A DNA stretch of 20,743 nt, from assembly GCA_023391905.1 (NCBI GenBank), contig JAEWAD010000146.1, positions 1 to 20,743 on the forward strand, read 5' to 3'. Source of the stretch: Pseudomonadota bacterium. Its GTDB lineage: Bacteria > Pseudomonadota > Alphaproteobacteria > Rhizobiales > Kaistiaceae. Both the position numbers and the translations under genes were made by a program. Each line of letters begins with the position of its first letter. Position 1 is the stretch's first letter. Below are positions 1 through 7,615 of this stretch, piece by piece. Under the pieces are notes generated by a model, which was not told where the DNA came from, ran no database searches, and saw only the letters and a list, made by a program, of their open reading frames with translations.

Positions 1-721
1 CCTCCAGCCCGCGCAGATGGGCGACGCCGGCGGCGAGCGCCAGCGCCAGCTCCTGTGCCTCCGACGCGCCGGCCTCGTGCCAGACACGCCCGTCGACCCG
101 GAGGAAGCGGCTCGTCGCGTCGGCGCCGAAGGGGCGCGCCAGCTCGACCGCCGCATCCAGCAGGGCCGCGCTCGTGTCGCCGCCTTTAGGATCCAGCGCA
201 AAGAGAGAATAGGGATCGAGCCCCAGATCGAAGTCGAGCGCATCGAGCGGCAGGTTCTGGCTCCGGGCGAGGTCGACCAGGGCGCGAGCCGCCTCGGGCG
301 CCGCCCGGCCGGCCTCGAGCCGCAGCGCCACGAGATCGATCATCACGCCTTCCAGGGCGCGGGCGAGCGTGGCCGGGCTGGCATCGGCCAGTCCGAAGCC
401 GCGCGCCGCCGGCGCATCGGCGAAAACCAGGGAGAGACCGGAAGCGCCGTTCTCGAGATCATCGAGCGCCTGACGCCGCGCTGCTTCGGGATCGGCATGG
501 TCAATGCGCTGCACGACGCGCCACGGACCGGAACCGGCACGCACGGGGCGCGGATGCCCTCCGGCGGCCTTGGCATAGAGCGGTTCGATGCGCAGGCCGT
601 CGGCCGAGTGCGAGACGAGCTTCGCCTCGAAATCGGCGCCCTTCAGCGCCTTCACCGCCAGCTGGCGCCACTCGGCCTCGCTGGCTGCATGAAACGCCGC
701 GCCCGCCTGCGGTCTCGTCAT
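1..721 (-). CDS. mutA: Methylmalonyl-CoA mutase small (beta) subunit, N-terminal part, truncated by window edge
   Basis: The frame opens at ATG 721-719 and runs off the left edge without a stop, giving 240 codons. The N-terminus (AAFHAASEAEWRQLAVKALK, then GADFEAKLVSH and DGLRIEPLYAK) is the typical opening of methylmalonyl-CoA mutase-type small subunits. There the segment precedes a TIM-barrel that pairs with the B12-binding large subunit for the methylmalonyl-CoA/succinyl-CoA interconversion. The later stretch with LDFDLGLDPYSLFAL also fits the barrel. A purine-rich AAGGA lies about 11 nt upstream. An earlier in-line ATG meets a stop after four codons, which supports this start. The family normally exceeds 600 residues, so most of the gene, and probably mutB, lies beyond position 1. 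The small-subunit assignment rests on the N-terminus only; the C-terminal part is not visible. Confidence 0.85.
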   Translation of the reverse strand, partial: MTRPQAGAAFHAASEAEWRQLAVKALKGADFEAKLVSHSADGLRIEPLYAKAAGGHPRPVRAGSGPWRVVQRIDHADPEAARRQALDDLENGASGLSLVFADAPAARGFGLADASPATLARALEGVMIDLVALRLEAGRAAPEAARALVDLARSQNLPLDALDFDLGLDPYSLFALDPKGGDTSAALLDAAVELARPFGADATSRFLRVDGRVWHEAGASEAQELALALAAGVAHLRGLE

Positions 722-1021
722 CGGTCCGTCATTCCTTCCCGTTCCGTGGCGTGGCAGCGCCATCGAAGGCCGCCCCGATCCGGCTCATGGATAGGCTTCC
801 TCGCGCCGGGGTTCAACGGGCCACGCGTCCCGCCCCGTGGGGCATGCTCGACCGGACCTCTGCAAAGGCCAAACGCTGGACAGCAACCACACCGGGTTCC
901 GCCTGTGGCCGAAGCCGAAATCTGGGCCCGTCCTTGCGGCAATCACCAATCTGAGATTGCCAAACCGGGCCAAGGAACGAAAACTGTTCCCGTGACTTGA
1001 TCACAGGACCAGCAACTCTGA
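722..1021. other. Intergenic region between divergent mutA and BA14K genes
   Basis: These 300 bases lie between two divergent starts, so they should hold both promoters. I see no convincing gene; short frames on both strands lack an RBS and family features. One operator-like element is visible: GGAAC at 974-978 and GTTCC at 986-990, a perfect 5-bp inverted repeat with a 7-nt centre, about 65 bp upstream of the BA14K TTG start. No clear -35/-10 pair could be assigned on either strand. Confidence 0.5.
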
Positions 1022-1627
1022 ATGGCTGGACATTTTCGAAGGGAAGGGATCGCCTTGACCCGTATTCTCACCAAGCTATGTGGTGGCGTGCTCGCCGTCA
1101 CCTTCCTGGCAGCGGCGCCTGCCCCGACGATGGCCCTGCCGCTCGTCGCACCTGATCTCGCCGCCGGCGCGAATTCGAATGTCATCGACGTCCGGCACGG
1201 CGGTCCGCACAAGGAGATCCGGCGCGGCCATCGCCCCCCCGGCCATGCCGGCAATCGGCCTAACCATCGCCCGCCGAACTGGAACGGCGGCCATCGCCCG
1301 CCCAACTGGAATGGCGGTCACCGGCCAGGCTACCGTCCTCCGGGCTACCGTCCCGGATACTGGAACGGCTATCACGGCTACCAGTATGCTCGGCCGGGCT
1401 ATCGCTACTACGATGGCTGGTGGTATCCGCTCGCCGCCTTCGGCGTCGGCGCCGCGATCGGCTCGATGGCCGCCCAGCCCTCCTACAACTACAACAGCTA
1501 TGGCGGCGGCTACAGCGCGTCTCACTACCAGTGGTGCGAGAACCGCTATCGTTCGTACCGGGCGTCCGACAACACGTTCCAGCCGAACAACGGCCCGCGC
1601 CGCCAGTGCGCTTCGCCCTACGGCTAG
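1022..1627 (+). CDS. BA14K family secreted protein with Pro/Asn/Trp/Gly-rich repeat region
   Basis: The protein has a signal-peptide-like N-terminus (hydrophobic GGVLAVTFLAAA, then Ala-rich up to TMA). A low-complexity middle is built from HRPPNWNGG and GYRPPGYRPGY units. A short hydrophobic segment follows (LAAFGVGAAIGSMAA). The C-terminus (QWCENRYRSYRASDNTF, then RRQCASPYG) is the BA14K domain with its two cysteines. BA14K was named for a 14-kDa immunoreactive Brucella protein and is common in Hyphomicrobiales; its biochemical role is poorly defined. Two starts are possible. ATG 1022 has only a distant AGGA. TTG 1055 is in frame and has GGGAAGGGA five bases upstream, giving a more compact signal peptide (190 aa), and I consider it the better one. 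A hairpin terminator follows the stop. Confidence 0.85.
   Translation: MAGHFRREGIALTRILTKLCGGVLAVTFLAAAPAPTMALPLVAPDLAAGANSNVIDVRHGGPHKEIRRGHRPPGHAGNRPNHRPPNWNGGHRPPNWNGGHRPGYRPPGYRPGYWNGYHGYQYARPGYRYYDGWWYPLAAFGVGAAIGSMAAQPSYNYNSYGGGYSASHYQWCENRYRSYRASDNTFQPNNGPRRQCASPYG
1041..1057 (+). promoter_or_regulatory. Strong RBS pointing to an in-frame TTG start for the BA14K gene
   Basis: GGGAAGGGA at 1041-1049 is followed by TCGCC and TTG at 1055-1057, in frame with the longer ATG-initiated reading. The spacing is ideal, and translation from here begins with Thr-Arg-Ile-Leu-Thr-Lys followed by the hydrophobic signal core. This favours a non-ATG start 33 bases downstream of the first ATG. Confidence 0.5.
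1264..1317 (+). repeat. Two tandem 27-bp coding repeats (HRPPNWNGG)
   Basis: Units 1264-1290 and 1291-1317 differ at 3 of 27 bases and each encodes HRPPNWNGG in the BA14K gene. Degenerate GYRPPGYRPGYWNG follows. This is a small in-frame expansion capable of length variation by slippage or recombination. Confidence 0.8.
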
Positions 1628-1651
1628 GGCGGCACTCCCGACAATGGTCCC

Positions 1652-1673
1652 AAGGCCCGCTCCGGCGGGCCTT
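1652..1673. terminator. Bidirectional hairpin between convergent BA14K and HAD genes
   Basis: A perfect 9-bp stem (AAGGCCCGC at 1652-1660, GCGGGCCTT at 1665-1673) encloses a TCCG loop. It lies 25 bp after the BA14K stop and 8 bp before the end of the converging HAD gene, so it can serve both. The T-tail is short on both sides. Confidence 0.7.
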
Positions 1674-1680
1674 GTCGCGT

Positions 1681-2289
1681 TCAGCTCCCGAGCTCCGACA
1701 GCATCGCGGACAGGGCGCAGCCCGGCCGCCACTCGATGGCCTTCCAGCCCGCCGCCCGCGCCGCCACGACATTGGCGAGCGTATCGTCGATCAGAAGCAA
1801 TTGCTCCGGCGGGAACCCGGAGAGCGCGGCGGTCCGCTCGAAGAAGGCTTGATCCGGCTTGCGACAGCCCAAGGCCGCCGAGTAGTAGATGCCGTCGAAG
1901 TGCCGATCGAGGCCGAGGCGATCGATCAGATGCGCCGCCCGAAGGTGCTCCTGGTTCGTGGCCAGATAGGCCTTGGTTCCGGCGTCCCGGTGAATCCGGA
2001 GCTCGTCAAGAAGCTCGATGTTCAGCCGCGCATCGTTTTCGAACCAGTAGGCAAGGAAATCATCAAGCGATAGATGCGGCGCGATCCGCGCCAGCACCGG
2101 CGCCAGATGCTCAGCCAGCCCCTGCCGACCGATGACGATCTCGTTCCAATAGGGAAGGAAGAACTCGCGCTGCAGTTCCGCGACCGTCAGGCCGAGATCG
2201 GCCTCGATCGTGGCCGCCCAGGGCCGCCCATCGGAAGGGCGACCACAAACCACGACGCCATCGACATCGACCATCATTGCGCCGATCAC
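1681..2289 (-). CDS. HAD-superfamily hydrolase (HAD-IA type)
   Basis: The predicted protein has 202 residues and all HAD motifs in order. Motif I is VDVDGVVV with nucleophile Asp8 and acid/base Asp10. Motif II is Thr111 in LATNQ. The motif III lysine is Lys144 in CRKPDQAFF. Motif IV is Asp168/Asp169 in LLIDDTLANV. A helical cap lies between motifs I and II, as in subclass IA phosphatases, haloacid dehalogenases and YihX-like sugar phosphatases. The substrate cannot be read from the sequence. I chose GTG at 2289-2287 because GAGGAAA sits about 6 nt upstream; ATG codons at 2277 and 2274 leave almost nothing before motif I. The frame continues upstream without family features, so the longer reading is rejected. 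The gene lies downstream of dps on the same strand, with a 194-bp gap. Confidence 0.85.
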   Translation of the reverse strand: MIGAMMVDVDGVVVCGRPSDGRPWAATIEADLGLTVAELQREFFLPYWNEIVIGRQGLAEHLAPVLARIAPHLSLDDFLAYWFENDARLNIELLDELRIHRDAGTKAYLATNQEHLRAAHLIDRLGLDRHFDGIYYSAALGCRKPDQAFFERTAALSGFPPEQLLLIDDTLANVVAARAAGWKAIEWRPGCALSAMLSELGS

Positions 2290-2483
2290 CGCGTTTCCTC
2301 GCCTTGCCGCAACGATCCGATCCAGCGACAGGCCGACGGCTGTCGAGCCTGAAGCATGCGTCACAAGCCTGGTGGTCGACAAGCAGCAACTGGCGGTCTG
2401 CTGCGAGGAAGGGCGATCACGCTGCCGTCCATGGCGAGAGGCCCGCCGGATGGCGAGCCTCGATCTGCCGGGCGACGAACGCC

Positions 2484-2963
2484 CTACTCGACGTGCGACT
2501 CGAGGAACCACAGCGCCTTGTCGAGGGTGCGCGAGAACGCAGTGAGGATATCGGCCGTGTCGGCGTCGCCGAGGTCGTCGGCCTTGTCGATGCCCTTGCG
2601 CACCTCATTGGCGACCTGCGCGTAGCGCTCGATCAGCTGGGCGAGGTGATCCGGGATCTTGGAAATATCGGTCGGATAGGGCGCGAGCTTCGTCGCCGAC
2701 GCCACCGCCTGGGTGGTTCCAAGCGCGAAACCGCCGAGCTGGACCGCGCGTTCCGCCACTGTATCGGTGTGGCCGTCGATGTCGGCACGGAACGTGTCCA
2801 GCATCTCGTGAATGGCGATGAACTGCAGGCCCTTCAGGTTCCAGTGCGCCTGCTTGGTGACGAGCGCCAGGTCGATACCATCGGCCAGAACCGCGTTGAG
2901 CAGTTCGATCGAGGCCGTCTTGGTGTTGGACTTCAGGTCAATCGCGGTCTTCCGGGGCGCCAT
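2484..2963 (-). CDS. dps: Dps family DNA starvation/ferritin-like protein
   Basis: Dps proteins form dodecamers that oxidise and store iron using peroxide, and many bind DNA in stress. The di-iron residues keep the family spacing: His40, His52, Asp56, Asp67 and Glu71 (steps of 12, 4, 11 and 4, as in E. coli Dps), in AHWNLKG, IHEMLDTF and DTVAERA. The length of 159 aa is normal. Two ATGs stand six bases apart. The upstream one (2969) abuts the Shine-Dalgarno AAGGAG with no spacer, whereas ATG 2963 lies six bases beyond it, so 2963 is the start. The Lys/Arg-containing N-terminal tail (MAPRKTAIDLKSNTK) could contact DNA. A candidate EcfG-type general-stress promoter lies about 42-66 bp upstream. 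Confidence 0.93.
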   Translation of the reverse strand: MAPRKTAIDLKSNTKTASIELLNAVLADGIDLALVTKQAHWNLKGLQFIAIHEMLDTFRADIDGHTDTVAERAVQLGGFALGTTQAVASATKLAPYPTDISKIPDHLAQLIERYAQVANEVRKGIDKADDLGDADTADILTAFSRTLDKALWFLESHVE

Positions 2964-3004
2964 CGCCATCTCCTTTTGTTGAAGCGAATAGTCATATATC
3001 GATC

Positions 3005-3029
3005 AACGCGTACGGGACGACAAGGTTCG
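3005..3029 (-). promoter_or_regulatory. Candidate sigma-EcfG (general stress response) promoter of dps
   Basis: On the minus strand, CGAAC (3029-3025) is followed by exactly 16 nt and CGTT (3008-3005). The known alphaproteobacterial EcfG consensus is GGAAC-N16/17-CGTT, so only the first base deviates. It lies 42 bp upstream of the dps start codon, leaving a short leader. dps is a typical general-stress gene, which supports the reading; the match was found by eye. Confidence 0.5.
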
Positions 3030-3182
3030 CCTCGCGCGTGCAAACGCGCCGGAGAGGATTTCCCCCGCGTTTACAGCCCCAACGCCCGAACGCGCATTTG
3101 GCTCCATCGCCATTTCACCGCTGGCAGATCGGCCGCGGCTGCGCTAGGACCGGCGCGCTGGGACGATGTCGATGAGGACCTC

Positions 3183-4193
3183 ATGAAAACTGTGATCTGC
3201 GTGGAGCCGGGCAAGCTGGAATTCGTCGAGCGGCCCGAGCCGGCCGCGCCTGCCGCCGGCTTCGCCACCGTCGACATCAAGCATGTCGGCATTTGCGGCA
3301 CCGACTATCACATCTTCGAGGGCAAGCACCCGTTCCTGGAATATCCGCGCGTCATGGGCCATGAGCTGTCGGGCGTCGTGTCCGCGGTCGGCGAAGGCGT
3401 CGCGCTCAGGGTCGGCACGCCGGTGGTCATCAACCCCTACATCGCCTGCGGCCATTGCGTCGCCTGCCGCAAGAACAAGCCGAACTGCTGCACGGCCGTG
3501 CGCGTGCTCGGCGTCCACACCGATGGCGGCATGGCCGAGAAGATCGTCATGCCGGCCGGCAACCTCTATCCGGCCGAGGGCCTGTCGCTGCGCGACGCAG
3601 CGATGGTCGAGTTCCTGGCGATCGGCGCCCATGCCGTGCGCCGCGCGCAGCCGGAAGGCGGGCGCGCGCTCGTCGTCGGCATCGGCCCGATCGGCCTCGG
3701 CGTCGCGATCATCGCCCGCATCGCCGGCCTCGAGGTGACGCAGCTCGACGCCAGCGAGGAGCGCCTGGCCTTTGCCCGCGACACGCTCGGCTTCGAGAAG
3801 TCGGCGCTGACCGGCCCCGACGCGCAGAAGACGCTGATGGCGGAGACCGGCGGCGAGGGCTTCGACGTCGTGTTCGACGCCACCGGCAACGCCAAGGCGA
3901 TCGAGGCCGGCTTCGCACTGGTCGCGCATGGCGGCGCCTATGTGCTGGTATCGATCGTCAAGGACAACATCTCGTTCTCGGACCCCGAGTTCCACAAGCG
4001 CGAGATGATGCTGATCGGCAGCCGCAACGCCACCAAGGTCGATTTCGACCACGTCGTCGCCTCGATCAAGGCCGGCAAGGTGCCGCTCGACGCGCTCGCC
4101 ACGCATGAGACCACGCTCGACCGCGTCACCACCGACATGCCGGTCTGGAGCCACGACAAGCGCGGCCTGATCAAGGCGCTGATCGCCGTCTGA
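3183..4193 (+). CDS. Zinc-dependent medium-chain alcohol/polyol dehydrogenase
   Basis: This is a 336-aa MDR enzyme. The catalytic zinc ligands are Cys38 (GICGTDYH) and His60-Glu61 (MGHELSG), probably with Glu143. The structural zinc cysteines are Cys89, Cys92, Cys95 and Cys103. The Rossmann motif is GIGPIGLG at 166-173, with Asp189 at the end of the second strand, which favours NAD+ over NADP+. The family includes sorbitol, threonine, L-gulonate 5- and L-galactonate dehydrogenases. The GICGTDYHIFEGKHPF context looks most like the sugar-acid/polyol branch, but the substrate is inferred only. The start ATG 3183 has GAGGA four bases upstream; the reading frame runs far upstream through dps antisense, which I do not consider coding. 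The next gene on the same strand is an aldo/keto reductase, suggesting a sugar-oxidation pair. Confidence 0.9.
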   Translation: MKTVICVEPGKLEFVERPEPAAPAAGFATVDIKHVGICGTDYHIFEGKHPFLEYPRVMGHELSGVVSAVGEGVALRVGTPVVINPYIACGHCVACRKNKPNCCTAVRVLGVHTDGGMAEKIVMPAGNLYPAEGLSLRDAAMVEFLAIGAHAVRRAQPEGGRALVVGIGPIGLGVAIIARIAGLEVTQLDASEERLAFARDTLGFEKSALTGPDAQKTLMAETGGEGFDVVFDATGNAKAIEAGFALVAHGGAYVLVSIVKDNISFSDPEFHKREMMLIGSRNATKVDFDHVVASIKAGKVPLDALATHETTLDRVTTDMPVWSHDKRGLIKALIAV

Positions 4194-4220
4194 CTTCTTC
4201 GCTCCCCCGCGTCATCCGGC

Positions 4221-4259
4221 TTTGACAGCACCGTCCGAATGCAGGACGGTGCTGTCGAA
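4221..4259 (+). terminator. Strong intercistronic hairpin between the dehydrogenase and aldo/keto reductase genes
   Basis: GACAGCACCGTCC (4224-4236) and GGACGGTGCTGTC (4244-4256) form a perfect 13-bp stem. It extends to 16 bp with one G-U pair and has a 7-nt loop. It starts 28 bp after one stop and ends 39 bp before the next start. There is no U-tract, so it could be a Rho-type or partial terminator, an mRNA-stabilising 3' end, or a protein-binding palindrome. Confidence 0.55.
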
Positions 4260-4298
4260 CTCGGGCGGGCGAACCGCCCCGGAGATCGGGAGCGAGGA

Positions 4299-5360
4299 AT
4301 GGAATATCGGCAACTCGGCAATTCCGGCCTGAAGGTATCGGTGCTCACCATGGGCACCATGACCTTCGGCATGAAGGGCGGCTTCTCGAAGGTCGGCGAC
4401 ATCACCGAGGTCAAGGACGCGCAGCGCCAGATCGACATGGTGATCGACGCTGGCGTCAACCTGCTCGACACCGCCAACGCCTATTCGGGCGGCACCTGCG
4501 AGGAGATCATCGGCGACGCGCTCGGCGGCAAGCGCAAGGGCGGCGTGCTGATCGCCACCAAGGCGCGCTTCCCGATGGGCGACGGCCCGAACGATCGCGG
4601 CCTGTCGCGCTACCACCTGATCCGCGAATGCGAGGCCAGCCTCAGGCGCCTGAAGACCGACGTCATCGACCTCTACCAGGTGCACCAGTGGGACGGCCAG
4701 ACGCCGCTGGAAGAGACGCTGGAGGCGCTCGACACGCTCGTCCGCCAGGGCAAGGTCCGCTATATCGGCTGCTCCAATTTTTCCGGCTGGCACATCATGA
4801 AGGCGATGGAGATCGCCCGCCGCGACCATCGCATCCCCTTCGTCTCGCAGCAGATCCACTACACGCTGCAGGCGCGCGAGGCCGAGCAGGAGCTGGTGCC
4901 GATCTCGCTCGACCAGGGGCTCGGCATCCTGATCTGGAGCCCGATCGCCGGCGGCCTGCTGTCCGGCAAGCATCGCCGCGACAAGGAGACGCCGCAGGAC
5001 AGCCGCCTCGCCAAGGGCTGGACGGAGCCGCCGATCCATGACTGGAACCGCCTCTGGGACATCGTCGACGAGCTCGTCGCGATCGCCGGTGCACGCGGGG
5101 TGTCCGGAGCGCAGGTGGCGCTTGCGTGGCTGCTCGGCCGGCCGGGCGTGACCTCCGCCATCATCGGCGGCCGCACCGACGCGCAGTTCCAGGACAATCT
5201 CGCCGCCGCCGAGCTCAAGCTCTCCGAGGAAGAGCGCGCCCGCCTCGACAAGGTCAGCCAGCAGCCGCTGAACTATCCCTACTGGCACCAGGCGGCGACG
5301 GCCAAGGACCGCCTCGGTCCGGCCGACCTCGCCTTCCTGCAGCCCTATATCGCGGACTGA
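4299..5360 (+). CDS. Aldo/keto reductase (AKR), Kv-beta-like/YghZ type
   Basis: The 353-aa protein opens with MEYRQLGNSGLKVSVLTMGT, the standard AKR start. It carries the complete catalytic tetrad Asp57, Tyr62 (DTANAYSGG), Lys88 (IATKARF) and His129 (YQVHQWD). The C-terminal NADP(H)-binding region is visible in SAIIGGRTDAQFQDNL. The fold is a TIM barrel that reduces aldehydes or ketones or oxidises the reverse substrates. The EEIIGDAL and GLSRYHLIRECEASLRRL segments match AKRs annotated as oxidoreductases or beta-subunit-like proteins of unknown substrate. ATG 4299 has GGGAG six bases upstream; an upstream in-frame ATG at 4239 lies inside a hairpin and is unlikely. It probably works with the preceding Zn-dehydrogenase in sugar or sugar-acid metabolism (inference). 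Confidence 0.92.
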   Translation: MEYRQLGNSGLKVSVLTMGTMTFGMKGGFSKVGDITEVKDAQRQIDMVIDAGVNLLDTANAYSGGTCEEIIGDALGGKRKGGVLIATKARFPMGDGPNDRGLSRYHLIRECEASLRRLKTDVIDLYQVHQWDGQTPLEETLEALDTLVRQGKVRYIGCSNFSGWHIMKAMEIARRDHRIPFVSQQIHYTLQAREAEQELVPISLDQGLGILIWSPIAGGLLSGKHRRDKETPQDSRLAKGWTEPPIHDWNRLWDIVDELVAIAGARGVSGAQVALAWLLGRPGVTSAIIGGRTDAQFQDNLAAAELKLSEEERARLDKVSQQPLNYPYWHQAATAKDRLGPADLAFLQPYIAD

Positions 5361-5379
5361 ACGCGGGCACGAGAAACGC

Positions 5380-5410
5380 AAAAGGCCCGGCATGACCGGG
5401 CCTTTTCTTT
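5380..5410. terminator. Intrinsic terminator between the convergent AKR and outer-membrane genes
   Basis: AAAAGGCCCGG (5380-5390) and CCGGGCCTTTT (5396-5406) form a perfect 11-bp stem with a CATGA loop. The downstream CTTTTC gives a U-rich tail for plus-strand transcripts. The A-rich left flank gives a partial tail for the converging minus-strand gene, whose stop is 23 bp away. Confidence 0.85.
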
Positions 5411-5432
5411 TCCATCGGCGGAGGCTTGAACC

Positions 5433-6068
5433 CTAGAACTTGTAGTTCAGGCCCGCCTTGACCGCGTTGGAAGTGACGCCGACGTCGGCCTGGGCGGGTG
5501 TGCCCTCGAGCATCGTCTTGCTGCCGAGATCGACATAGTCGTATTCGAGGCGGCCGGTCAGGTTGGGCGTGAAGCCATATTCGACGCCGGCGCCGGCGGT
5601 CCAGCCGACGGCCCACTTGCTGTCGGAGCCGAAGCCCGCCTGCTTGGCCTCGACATCGCCATAGGCGACGCCGCCCTTGCCGTAGAACAGCCACTTGTCA
5701 TAGGTGAAGCCGATGCGGGCCGTCGTCGAGCCGAGCCAGTTCAGGTCGATCGCGGCATCGCCGACATTGTCGCTGAGGCCGCTATAGGCGATGTCCGTCT
5801 CGAAGCCGACGAGCCAGGGATCGTTGACCTGGTAGTTGTAGCCGACCTGCGCGCCGAACAGGCCGCCGGTCACGCTGTCGAGGAAATCCGCGTCCTTGGT
5901 GCCGCTGCCCCAGCCGAAGCCGCCATGCACACCGGCATAGAAGCCGTTCCAGTCGAAGCCCGAAGGCTCCACCGGCGCGGGGATCGGTTCGTTGACGGCG
6001 ATATCAGCAGCCGTCGCCGCGCCGGACACCGCCAGCCACGCCACGCCTGCAAGAAGAAATCGCTTCAT
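5433..6068 (-). CDS. Outer membrane beta-barrel protein (Omp25/31-like porin family)
   Basis: The 211-aa protein has a clear signal peptide (MKRFLLAGVAWLAV, then SGAATAA before DIAVNEP). A Pro-rich linker and the GFDWNGFYAGVHGGFGWG opening follow, typical of Hyphomicrobiales Omp25/Omp31 and OmpA-like 8-strand barrels. Alternating aromatic strands follow (VGYNYQV, YDKWLFYGKGGVAYG, LTGRLEYDYVDLGS). The protein ends in AGLNYKF, with the terminal Phe recognised by the BAM machinery. Its expected location is the outer membrane; a structural or permeability role is inferred from the family. The start ATG 6068 has GAGAGG about 6 nt upstream. The frame extends 39 codons further upstream without a signal-like sequence, so that start is rejected. 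The 191 bp upstream, to the glycerate kinase end, probably holds its promoter. Confidence 0.9.
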   Translation of the reverse strand: MKRFLLAGVAWLAVSGAATAADIAVNEPIPAPVEPSGFDWNGFYAGVHGGFGWGSGTKDADFLDSVTGGLFGAQVGYNYQVNDPWLVGFETDIAYSGLSDNVGDAAIDLNWLGSTTARIGFTYDKWLFYGKGGVAYGDVEAKQAGFGSDSKWAVGWTAGAGVEYGFTPNLTGRLEYDYVDLGSKTMLEGTPAQADVGVTSNAVKAGLNYKF

Positions 6069-6259
6069 CCCGTACCTCTCGAACCCGCACGCATACGCAC
6101 CGAGCCCACCAGCCGGACTACCATAGCGCCAAAACAAGGCGCGATCACGGCCCATGATGATCTGAGATCGGTACGGATGCGGCATCCGTCAAGGCATGGG
6201 ACGGCCGCGCTCAAAATCGAGGCGGCCGCTGCGGCAAGTCGGCAACAGTCGGCCCGGCT

Positions 6260-7525
6260 TCAGCGCACCAGGATCGCGCGGAAATCGTTGACGTTGGTCA
6301 ACGTCGGGCCGGTGACGACGAGCCGGTCCAGCGTCTGGAAGAAGCTGTAGCCGTCATTGTCGGCGAGGCGCGCCGCCGGATCGAGACCCTGCGCCTTCGC
6401 CGCCGCCAGGATGCCGGCATCGATCCAGGCGCCGGCATTGTCCTCGGAACCGTCGATGCCGTCGGTGTCGCAGGCGATCGCCGCGATGCCCGTCTCGCCG
6501 CCGAGCGCCAGCGCGAGCGCCAGCAGGAACTCGACGTTGCGCCCGCCCCTTCCCTTGCCACGCACGGTGACCGGCGTCTCGCCGCCCGACAGGATCACGC
6601 AGGGCTTGGCGACCGGTTCGCCGTGCGCCGCCGCATAGGTGCCGATCGCCGCCAGCACGCGCGCCACGTCGCGCGCCTCCCCCTCGAGCGCGTCGCCAAG
6701 CACCAGCGGCGTCAGACCGATGGCACGGGCCCGCTCGGCCGCCGCATCGAGCGCCATCTTCGGCGTCGCCAGCATCTCGACCGCGCCGCCCGCGCCGGCC
6801 CCGACCGCGTTGGCGCGGATCGCCTGTTCGATGCGCGGTTCGATGGCGATGCCGTATTCGGCGAGGATCGCCAGCGCGCCCTCGGGATCCGATGCCTCGG
6901 GAATGGTCGGGCCCGAGCCGATCGCGCCGGGATCATCGCCCGGCACGTCCGAGATCAGGAAGGTCACCATGCGGGCCGGCGCAGCGGCCGCGGCGAGCCG
7001 GCCGCCCTTGATGGCGGAGAGCGCCTTGCGAACGCGGTTCATGGCGCCGATCGGCGCGCCGCTCTTGAGGAGCGCGCGGTTCAGTGTCTGCTTGTCCGCG
7101 AGGCTCACGCCCGGCGCCGGCAGGGCCAGCAGCGACGAGGCGCCACCCGACATCAGGAAGACGACGAGATCGTCCGGCCCTGCCGATCCGGCGATGTCGA
7201 GGATGCGCTGCGCGGCATCCATGCCGGCGGCGTCGGGCACCGGATGCGACGCCTCGACCACCTCGACGAAGCGGGTCGGCGTGCCATGGCCATAGCGCGT
7301 GACGGCGAGGCCCTCCGGCGGCGGGTTGCCGGCGGCCTCCCAGGCATCCTCGAACGCCCGCACCATGCGCGCCGCGCCCTTGCCGGCGCCGAGCACGATG
7401 GTCCGCCCCTTCGGCGCGGCGGGAAGGCGTCCCTCGAACCGGCCATCGGGCAGGGCGGCGGAAAGCGCCGCGTCGAACAGCGCGTGGAGGATGGCCTTGT
7501 CGGGCGAATGGAGGTCGAGCGTCAT
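6260..7525 (-). CDS. gckA: Glycerate 2-kinase / MOFRL family (DUF4147)
   Basis: The 421-aa protein begins at ATG 7525 and has the two-domain layout of the GckA/TtuD family. The N-terminal DUF4147 domain shows GAGKGAARM (46-54), ASHPVPD and SGGASSLL (126-133). The C-terminal MOFRL region has LSGGETPVTVRGKG, GGRNVEFLLA and DTDGIDGSEDNAGA. Members phosphorylate D-glycerate to 2-phosphoglycerate, as in serine-cycle and tartrate/hydroxypyruvate metabolism; older annotations call them hydroxypyruvate reductase. The RBS is weak (AGG about 9 nt upstream). The stop codon is at 6260-6262. It is the last gene of a likely minus-strand run (SDR, secreted protein, kinase), with 90 bp before it. An SDR producing or consuming glycerate-type compounds would fit this kinase, but that is inference. 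Confidence 0.9.
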   Translation of the reverse strand: MTLDLHSPDKAILHALFDAALSAALPDGRFEGRLPAAPKGRTIVLGAGKGAARMVRAFEDAWEAAGNPPPEGLAVTRYGHGTPTRFVEVVEASHPVPDAAGMDAAQRILDIAGSAGPDDLVVFLMSGGASSLLALPAPGVSLADKQTLNRALLKSGAPIGAMNRVRKALSAIKGGRLAAAAAPARMVTFLISDVPGDDPGAIGSGPTIPEASDPEGALAILAEYGIAIEPRIEQAIRANAVGAGAGGAVEMLATPKMALDAAAERARAIGLTPLVLGDALEGEARDVARVLAAIGTYAAAHGEPVAKPCVILSGGETPVTVRGKGRGGRNVEFLLALALALGGETGIAAIACDTDGIDGSEDNAGAWIDAGILAAAKAQGLDPAARLADNDGYSFFQTLDRLVVTGPTLTNVNDFRAILVR

Positions 7526-7615
7526 GTCAAATGCCTGTCCGCTGAGGCGCCGAGCGCGCGCCCGTTTTCCGGCATCGGGGGAGACTTGTCCCTGCGCGGC
7601 CAGGGACCGCACCGC

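Noticed and set aside
17..1000. Long plus-strand frame of 327 codons
   Set aside because: It is antisense to the mutA frame, which shows clear family sequence; the plus-strand product is Arg-rich with no recognisable domain, a GC-rich shadow.
2277..3182. Upstream extension of the Zn-dehydrogenase frame (302 extra codons)
   Set aside because: It runs antisense through dps and has no domain features. A good RBS (GAGGA) precedes ATG 3183, which gives a normal-length enzyme.
3071..4154. Minus-strand frames opposite the Zn-dehydrogenase
   Set aside because: The plus-strand product has all zinc ligands and the Rossmann motif; the minus-strand products are compositionally biased shadows.
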